A DNA stretch of 10,248 nucleotides, from NCBI GenBank assembly GCA_003136335.1, contig PLEA01000362.1, forward strand, positions 1-10,248, read 5' to 3'. A program made the position numbers and the translations under genes. How positions within the stretch are numbered: position 1 is the first letter of the stretch; each line of letters starts with the position of its first letter. A model generated the notes under the pieces. The model did no database searches. It was not told where the DNA came from and saw only the letters and a program-made list of their open reading frames with translations. Positions 7,444 through 10,248 of this stretch are shown here, piece after piece. The stretch comes from Acidobacteriaceae bacterium (GTDB taxonomy: Bacteria > Acidobacteriota > Terriglobia > Terriglobales > SbA1).

Positions 7444-7484
7444 GCAGTTGTCAGTTGTCAGTGTCAGTTGCCAGTTCTCAGTTG
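7444..7484. repeat. Degenerate heptanucleotide tandem array (TCAGTTG)n between the P-loop gene and lnt
   Basis: Six consecutive units can be read on the + strand: GCAGTTG (7444), TCAGTTG (7451), TCAGTG (7458, one base short), TCAGTTG (7464), CCAGTTC (7471) and TCAGTTG (7478). On the minus coding strand the unit is CAACTGA. The last unit contributes the TGA stop of the P-loop gene, and the array fills nearly all of the 37-nt gap before the lnt start. It has no spacers of CRISPR type. It looks like a simple-sequence array that arose by slippage or insertion of a repeat common to the genome. Confidence 0.85.
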
Positions 7485-8092
7485 GACAACCTTGCCATCA
7501 GGTTCGAGCGAACGAAGTGCACAATCTCTGGTGTGATGTATGTCGGCGGCGTGATGCGGAACATGGGGCGCTCCGCCAGCGGTTTCAGGGAAACCGCCTG
7601 CCATGCCGCCGCTGCGGGAGATTCGTGCAGAATCATCGCGTTAGCGCGATCCAGAAACTCGCGCGCGGAGATTTTGAAATCGGCAGTTGAGGGATCGAGC
7701 ACCGTAAGATATAGATCCGGGCGCAGAAATTTCAACACGCTGTTCGACTCCATGATCACGTTGCGCGCGCCTTCCAGGCGGTGACGCAATGCTGGCATCG
7801 CTTCGGCCAGTCGGCCCTGTTCCGTCCGCGTCCACAACGCCTGCACCGCTCCCGCCACGAGAAAGCGCGATGTATCCGAATCGCCCGAACGATCCCGCTC
7901 TTCGGAGATCGCCCAGGAATGATCGGAGGTAGCGCAGTCACACGGCTCGCCATTCGCCGAGCAGATCCCATGCCCGTACTGCGTAATCTTGACCGCAGTC
8001 CACTCGAACTCGCGCAGCGCCGCGATCAAGCCGGCCACTACGCTGGTCTTGCCCACGCTCCGCGAATGCCCGCCAATGACAACCAATGCCAC
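7478..8092 (-). CDS. P-loop NTPase of SIMIBI type (BioD/MobB-like N-terminus), function unknown
   Basis: A 204-residue cytoplasmic protein. The N-terminal strand and loop VVIGGHSRSVGKTSVVAGLI (residues 4-23) form a deviant Walker A with the same spacing as dethiobiotin synthetase (G-x5-GKT), pointing to the SIMIBI class that includes BioD, MobB and CobQ-like proteins. A second candidate Mg-binding acidic residue is Glu115 in NVIMESNSV, followed by DLYLTVLDPSTADFK. Between them lies a Cys/His-rich insert, His41, Cys44, Cys51, Cys53, His58, which may bind a metal. I do not recognise a substrate. MobB-like annotation by search tools would not by itself prove a molybdopterin role. GTG at 8092 is the start, 2 nt after the lpxD stop, with AAGGA inside the lpxD end. 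Its stop lies in the tandem array. It sits between lpxD and lnt in the presumed operon. Confidence 0.82.
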   Translation of the reverse strand: MALVVIGGHSRSVGKTSVVAGLIAALREFEWTAVKITQYGHGICSANGEPCDCATSDHSWAISEERDRSGDSDTSRFLVAGAVQALWTRTEQGRLAEAMPALRHRLEGARNVIMESNSVLKFLRPDLYLTVLDPSTADFKISAREFLDRANAMILHESPAAAAWQAVSLKPLAERPMFRITPPTYITPEIVHFVRSNLMARLSN

Positions 8093-8094
8093 GG

Positions 8095-9117
8095 TTAATC
8101 CTTTTTCGCCAGCCGCGCCAGGGTCGCCAGTTGCTTCAGATATTGCCGCACGGGCTGCGCTGGAGTGCCCCAGAACGCCACGCCTTTGCCGCGCAAAACT
8201 TTGTTGGGCAGAACGCCGCCCTGGCCGCCCAGCATGACTCCCTCTCCGATGCGCGCATGCTCCCCAATTCCGACTTGGCCGCCCAGCACCACGCCATTCT
8301 CAATCACAATGCTTCCCGACAGGCCCGTTTGCGCCGCTATAACGACGTCCTCACCGATCTGACAGTTGTGTCCGATGTGGACCAAGTTGTCGATCTTCGT
8401 ACCCCGCCGGATCCGCGTTTCATCGAGCGCACCGCGATCGATGGTCGCATTGGCTCCAATCTCAACGTCATCCTCGATGACCAAACGTCCCACTTGCGGG
8501 AATTTTTCATAGTGCCCGGTCTTGCGATCCCGCACATATCCGAAGCCGTCGCTGCCTAGCACCGCGCCCGCATGCACGATCACGCGATCACCCAACGACG
8601 TGCCCGGATACATGGTGACGTTGGGATAAATCTCACAGTGATGTCCAATCTTCACGCCGGCGCCAATGGCGCAACCCGCGCCAATCCGCGTGTTCTTCCC
8701 GATCTGCGCCCGTTCACCGACCACGGCCCGTTCTTCCACAACGACTCCTGGACCAAGCACGACGGAGGAATCAATCACCGCGGTAGCGTGCCCACTTCCC
8801 TGCTGCGCGTTGCCATCGAGGGCAAGTTCCCCGCGCAGCACGCGCGCGGCGCGCGCAAACGCAAGCTTGGGATGAGCGCTGACGAGGAGCGGCCGGTCGC
8901 AGGCCACAGAGGCCGCGAACGTTTCTGCGAATTCCCCCGCAATCACCGCGCCCGCGCGAGATTGCAGAGCCGCTGCCAGATGTTTTTCGTCCTCGACGAA
9001 AACAAGATCATCCGGCGACGCCGATTCGATGCTGGCCACCGCACTCACCTCGACGCGGCCCTCGCCAATCAGGCGGGCTCCGACCGCCTCAGCAATCTGT
9101 TGCAGGGAGCGCTTCAT
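8095..9117 (-). CDS. lpxD: UDP-3-O-(3-hydroxyacyl)glucosamine N-acyltransferase
   Basis: LpxD transfers an R-3-hydroxyacyl chain from acyl carrier protein to the 2-amino group of UDP-3-O-acylglucosamine, the third step of lipid A synthesis, as a cytoplasmic homotrimer. From ATG at 9117 the protein has 340 residues (341 in E. coli). The N-terminal uridine-binding domain (1-100) includes SIESASPDDLVFVED. Residues about 110-300 are left-handed beta-helix hexapeptide repeats (for example IGAGCAIGAGVKIG and VIVHAGAVLGSDGFGY), with the catalytic base expected to be His250 in NLVHIGHNCQIG. A C-terminal helix (320-340) closes the trimer. The frame is open for a further 58 codons upstream, but that stretch is Arg/His-rich and unlike LpxD. 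MKRSLQQIAEAVGARL matches the family start, with GGGAG close in front. It is the first gene of the presumed seven-gene string; lpxA, fabZ and lpxB are not adjacent. Confidence 0.95.
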   Translation of the reverse strand: MKRSLQQIAEAVGARLIGEGRVEVSAVASIESASPDDLVFVEDEKHLAAALQSRAGAVIAGEFAETFAASVACDRPLLVSAHPKLAFARAARVLRGELALDGNAQQGSGHATAVIDSSVVLGPGVVVEERAVVGERAQIGKNTRIGAGCAIGAGVKIGHHCEIYPNVTMYPGTSLGDRVIVHAGAVLGSDGFGYVRDRKTGHYEKFPQVGRLVIEDDVEIGANATIDRGALDETRIRRGTKIDNLVHIGHNCQIGEDVVIAAQTGLSGSIVIENGVVLGGQVGIGEHARIGEGVMLGGQGGVLPNKVLRGKGVAFWGTPAQPVRQYLKQLATLARLAKKD

Positions 9118-9230
9118 CGCTCCCACTGTATAGCAGCGGGGCAAGAGGAAGGAAGAGCGGTAAGGAAAGAGCAAGAGTAATTTAAAATGAGGAAAACTCG
9201 CAGCCTGAAGTCCACGGCGCCGGATCCGTT
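9118..9230 (-). promoter_or_regulatory. Intergenic leader of lpxD with a polypyrimidine tract
   Basis: These 113 nt separate lpxD from the lipoprotein gene upstream of it. An AT-rich patch (TTTAAATT on the minus strand, about 9187-9180) is followed by about 40 nt that are almost pure pyrimidine on the transcribed-sense strand (9180-9139). Within the tract, on the + strand, GCAAGAG occurs at 9141 and 9171. I find no convincing -35/-10 pair, so whether lpxD has its own promoter or relies on read-through from the lipoprotein gene is open. Confidence 0.35.
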
Positions 9231-9241
9231 CTACGGAACGG
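9226..9241 (-). terminator. Perfect hairpin enclosing the lipoprotein stop codon
   Basis: CCGTTC (9226-9231) and GAACGG (9236-9241) are perfect 6-bp arms with a 4-nt loop, and the TAG stop (9233-9231) overlaps loop and arm. No U-run follows on the minus strand, so it is not a canonical intrinsic terminator. It may be a 3'-end-stabilising or attenuating hairpin, or a chance palindrome. Confidence 0.3.
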
Positions 9242-9791
9242 TGCAAGTGTTGGTGCCTTGGCACATGATGAAATTGCCGCCGCCGGTACAAGTAGGGTGA
9301 CCTGCGCCGCCAGTCAAGGTCCAGGTCCCCACGGCAACGCCGTTGCTCAGGGTTCCGGTCGTGGTCGTGGTTCCATTCGACGTACCGGTAAGGCCGCCCT
9401 CAGGGCTTGTCAGCGTGAGGACATTGCCCGGCGGCGTTATCGACTTCACGGTATAGGTCAGGCTGCCCGTGACTTGATCCGTCCCCGTATTGGTTGTGAA
9501 GGAGGCCGCGCCGGTTTCGGTTGAACCATCCACGCCGTTTGCAAAGCACGCCCCATTATTGAAGAAAGAGAAGCTTGTAATTTCGAGCGGTATACTGGCG
9601 GCCCCGTTGTCTTGCACGATAAAGCCGGTCACGAAATTCATTTTGCTGGCCTCGCCCGTGCCTCCGACCAACTGGGCTTCCCATTGTCCACTGGTCGACG
9701 TGTTGGTGGGTGCGTTTTCTAGGGTGCTACTGGCGCAGCCGCAAACCGCAAGTTCCAGTGCCAGCACGATCAGGAATGCAAGCTTCTTCAT
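9231..9791 (-). CDS. Small secreted lipoprotein, Thr/Gly-rich, function unknown
   Basis: From ATG at 9791 the product is 186 residues: a charged start (MKK), a hydrophobic core (LAFLIVLALELAV) and a lipobox-like V-C-G-C, making Cys19 the probable lipidated residue (Ala at +2); Cys17 is a less likely alternative because of Val at -1. It would be processed by Lgt, Lsp and Lnt, the last encoded in the adjacent operon. The mature part is rich in Thr, Gly, Ser and Asn with alternating beta-type sequence (SGQWEAQLVGG; GSLTYTVKSITPPGNVLTLTS; GVAVGTWTLTGG). Four further Cys (one in NNGACFANG, three in the last 25 residues) could form two disulphides. I recall such proteins as an abundant, uncharacterised group in Acidobacteria. 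The start is set by AAGGA seven nt upstream; an in-frame ATG at 9815 would lie at the promoter -10 and is rejected. Confidence 0.85.
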   Translation of the reverse strand: MKKLAFLIVLALELAVCGCASSTLENAPTNTSTSGQWEAQLVGGTGEASKMNFVTGFIVQDNGAASIPLEITSFSFFNNGACFANGVDGSTETGAASFTTNTGTDQVTGSLTYTVKSITPPGNVLTLTSPEGGLTGTSNGTTTTTGTLSNGVAVGTWTLTGGAGHPTCTGGGNFIMCQGTNTCTVP

Positions 9792-9819
9792 GGACCGTCC
9801 TTGAATTGGGATCACTATG

Positions 9820-9849
9820 AGAATAGAGAGATGCGGGCAGGCCCGTCAA
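9820..9849 (-). promoter_or_regulatory. Sigma70-like promoter of the lipoprotein gene
   Basis: On the minus strand, TTGACG (9849-9844, five of six to the -35 consensus) and TATTCT (9825-9820, four of six to the -10) are separated by 18 nt. Transcription would start near 9813, giving a leader of about 22 nt with the AAGGA ribosome binding site. The placement fits the gene well, but it is inferred by eye only. Confidence 0.55.
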
Positions 9850-9863
9850 TGGATGTAAAGCCC

Positions 9864-9896
9864 GCGGACCCCGGGACAGAATGCCGCAGGGTCCGC
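9864..9896. repeat. Perfect 8-bp inverted repeat, GCGGACCC / GGGTCCGC
   Basis: The arms at 9864-9871 and 9889-9896 are separated by 17 nt. It lies just upstream of the -35 of the lipoprotein promoter. Neither strand has a good T-run after it, so a terminator is not well supported. It could be a regulator site or a relic. Confidence 0.4.
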
Positions 9897-10022
9897 CGAG
9901 GCTAGAGGAGAGACGGTCGTGTGCGGCCCGCGTGAAAACAATTCCCGGCATAGTCGATCCCGAGTGCGGCGCCCAGGTTTGGGGAATGAACCTGACGCGA
10001 AACCGAATGAAGCATCGGGACG

Positions 10023-10075
10023 GGTCGACGGTATATATCTTGATCGATATCCTGTGATATACTACGGTATCGACC
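10023..10075 (+). promoter_or_regulatory. Extended -10 promoter and nested inverted repeats of the antitoxin gene
   Basis: TGATATACT (10055-10063) fits an extended -10 element (TGn plus TATACT, five of six). No good -35 is visible at normal spacing, which extended -10 promoters tolerate. Around it are outer arms GGTCGA (10023-10028) and TCGACC (10070-10075), inner imperfect arms GTATATATC (10031-10039) and GATATAC (10056-10062), a direct repeat CGGTAT (10029 and 10065), and GATAT twice at a 10-nt step (10046, 10056). The inner right arm overlaps the -10. This is the arrangement expected for autorepression by an AbrB-fold antitoxin, alone or with its toxin. Specific binding is inferred. Confidence 0.5.
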
Positions 10076-10090
10076 GAGGGAGACAGTCTA

Positions 10091-10248
10091 ATGTCCCATA
10101 CTACTGCCAAGCTCTTCCGCAATGGCCGCAGTCAGGCCGTCCGCTTGCCGGCGGACTTTCGTTTCGCTGGGTCGGAAGTCTATGTCCGGCGCGATCCCGC
10201 CACCGGCGACGTCATACTTTCCCGCCGGCCTGACTCCTGGCAAGATTT
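10091..10248 (+). CDS. VapB-type antitoxin with SpoVT/AbrB domain (3' end outside window)
   Basis: The first 52 residues are visible. [43 protein letters not shown] is the swapped-hairpin AbrB/VagC DNA-binding domain of VapB antitoxins; [12 protein letters not shown] is the hallmark. It ends in RRPDSWQD, the transition to the flexible tail that normally wraps around a VapC PIN-domain RNase. A strong ribosome binding site, GAGGGAG (10076-10082), stands 8 nt before the ATG. Family members are about 75-90 residues long, so roughly 25-35 are missing. The toxin gene is expected immediately downstream, outside the window, and its type cannot be confirmed here. VapB rather than MazE is favoured by the [10 protein letters not shown] form. 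Confidence 0.88.
   Translation, partial: MSHTTAKLFRNGRSQAVRLPADFRFAGSEVYVRRDPATGDVILSRRPDSWQD

Larger units (their letters stand above)
9792..10090. other. Divergent intergenic region between the lipoprotein and antitoxin genes
   Basis: About 300 nt without a supported gene. It holds the lipoprotein promoter (9820-9849), an 8-bp inverted repeat (9864-9896), a stretch of roughly 120 nt (9900-10020) in which I see nothing convincing, and the AT-rich antitoxin promoter and operator (10023-10075). Open frames cross it on both strands, but they have no ribosome binding site and no recognisable sequence. Confidence 0.7.

Noticed and set aside
7444..7484. CRISPR array or regulatory iteron set
   Set aside because: Units are 7 nt, contiguous and without spacers, and there are no cas or replication genes nearby. 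It is a simple tandem repeat.
8572..9180. 202-codon open frame on the + strand opposite lpxD
   Set aside because: It mirrors the periodic hexapeptide repeats of lpxD and is rich in Arg and His. No family features are visible.
9118..9291. 58-codon N-terminal extension of lpxD
   Set aside because: It would overlap the lipoprotein gene end, is Arg/His-rich and unlike LpxD, while the ATG at 9117 gives the family length with a GGGAG ahead.
9727..10122. 131-codon open frame on the minus strand across the divergent intergenic region
   Set aside because: It has no ribosome binding site or recognisable motif and overlaps two promoters and the start of the lipoprotein gene.

Overview
The window looks like chromosomal DNA from an Acidobacteriota genome (Terriglobia-like). 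This rests on recalled protein flavour: the GAF-SpoIIE phosphatase, the Thr/Gly-rich lipoprotein ending in GTWTLTGG-type sequence, and the 'HSRSVGKTSVV' P-loop protein. It also rests on a moderately high G+C content and dense gene packing. LpxD and Lnt show that the cell is diderm and makes lipid A and triacylated lipoproteins. The phylum is an inference; no phylogenetic marker was aligned.

Layout. On the + strand, 1-1008 is the 3' part of rarA (AAA+ clamp-loader-like ATPase), followed at 1084-2358 by a GAF-SpoIIE (RsbU-type) PP2C phosphatase. This gene converges with only 1 nt between stop codons on a long minus-strand gene string running from 9117 down to 2360. In transcription order the string is lpxD, a SIMIBI-like P-loop protein, lnt, prfB (with an intact programmed +1 frameshift), a RelA/SpoT-type HD hydrolase, a helical-repeat protein of unknown function, and a CoA-binding (YccU-like) protein. 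Junctions are 2 nt, 37 nt, ATGA overlap, ATGA overlap, 3 nt and 12 nt, so a single operon is likely. Upstream on the same strand is a small lipoprotein gene (9231-9791) with its own sigma70-like promoter. Divergent from it, at the right edge, a VapB/AbrB-type antitoxin gene starts at 10091 behind an AT-rich, palindrome-rich extended -10 promoter; the expected toxin gene lies outside the window.

Functionally the minus-strand string mixes envelope biogenesis (LpxD acylates UDP-glucosamine for lipid A; Lnt N-acylates lipoproteins, probably including the neighbouring one) with translation termination (RF2) and a predicted alarmone-type hydrolase. Two genes in it, the P-loop protein and the helical-repeat protein, have no assigned role.

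The points most worth a second look are the RF2 recoding site, a degenerate heptanucleotide tandem array that supplies the stop codon of the P-loop gene and sits where the lnt ribosome binding site should be, the Cys/His cluster of the P-loop protein, and the stand-alone HD hydrolase translationally coupled to prfB. I found no RNA gene, CRISPR array, insertion sequence or other convincing mobile element, and no clearly new multi-gene defence system.
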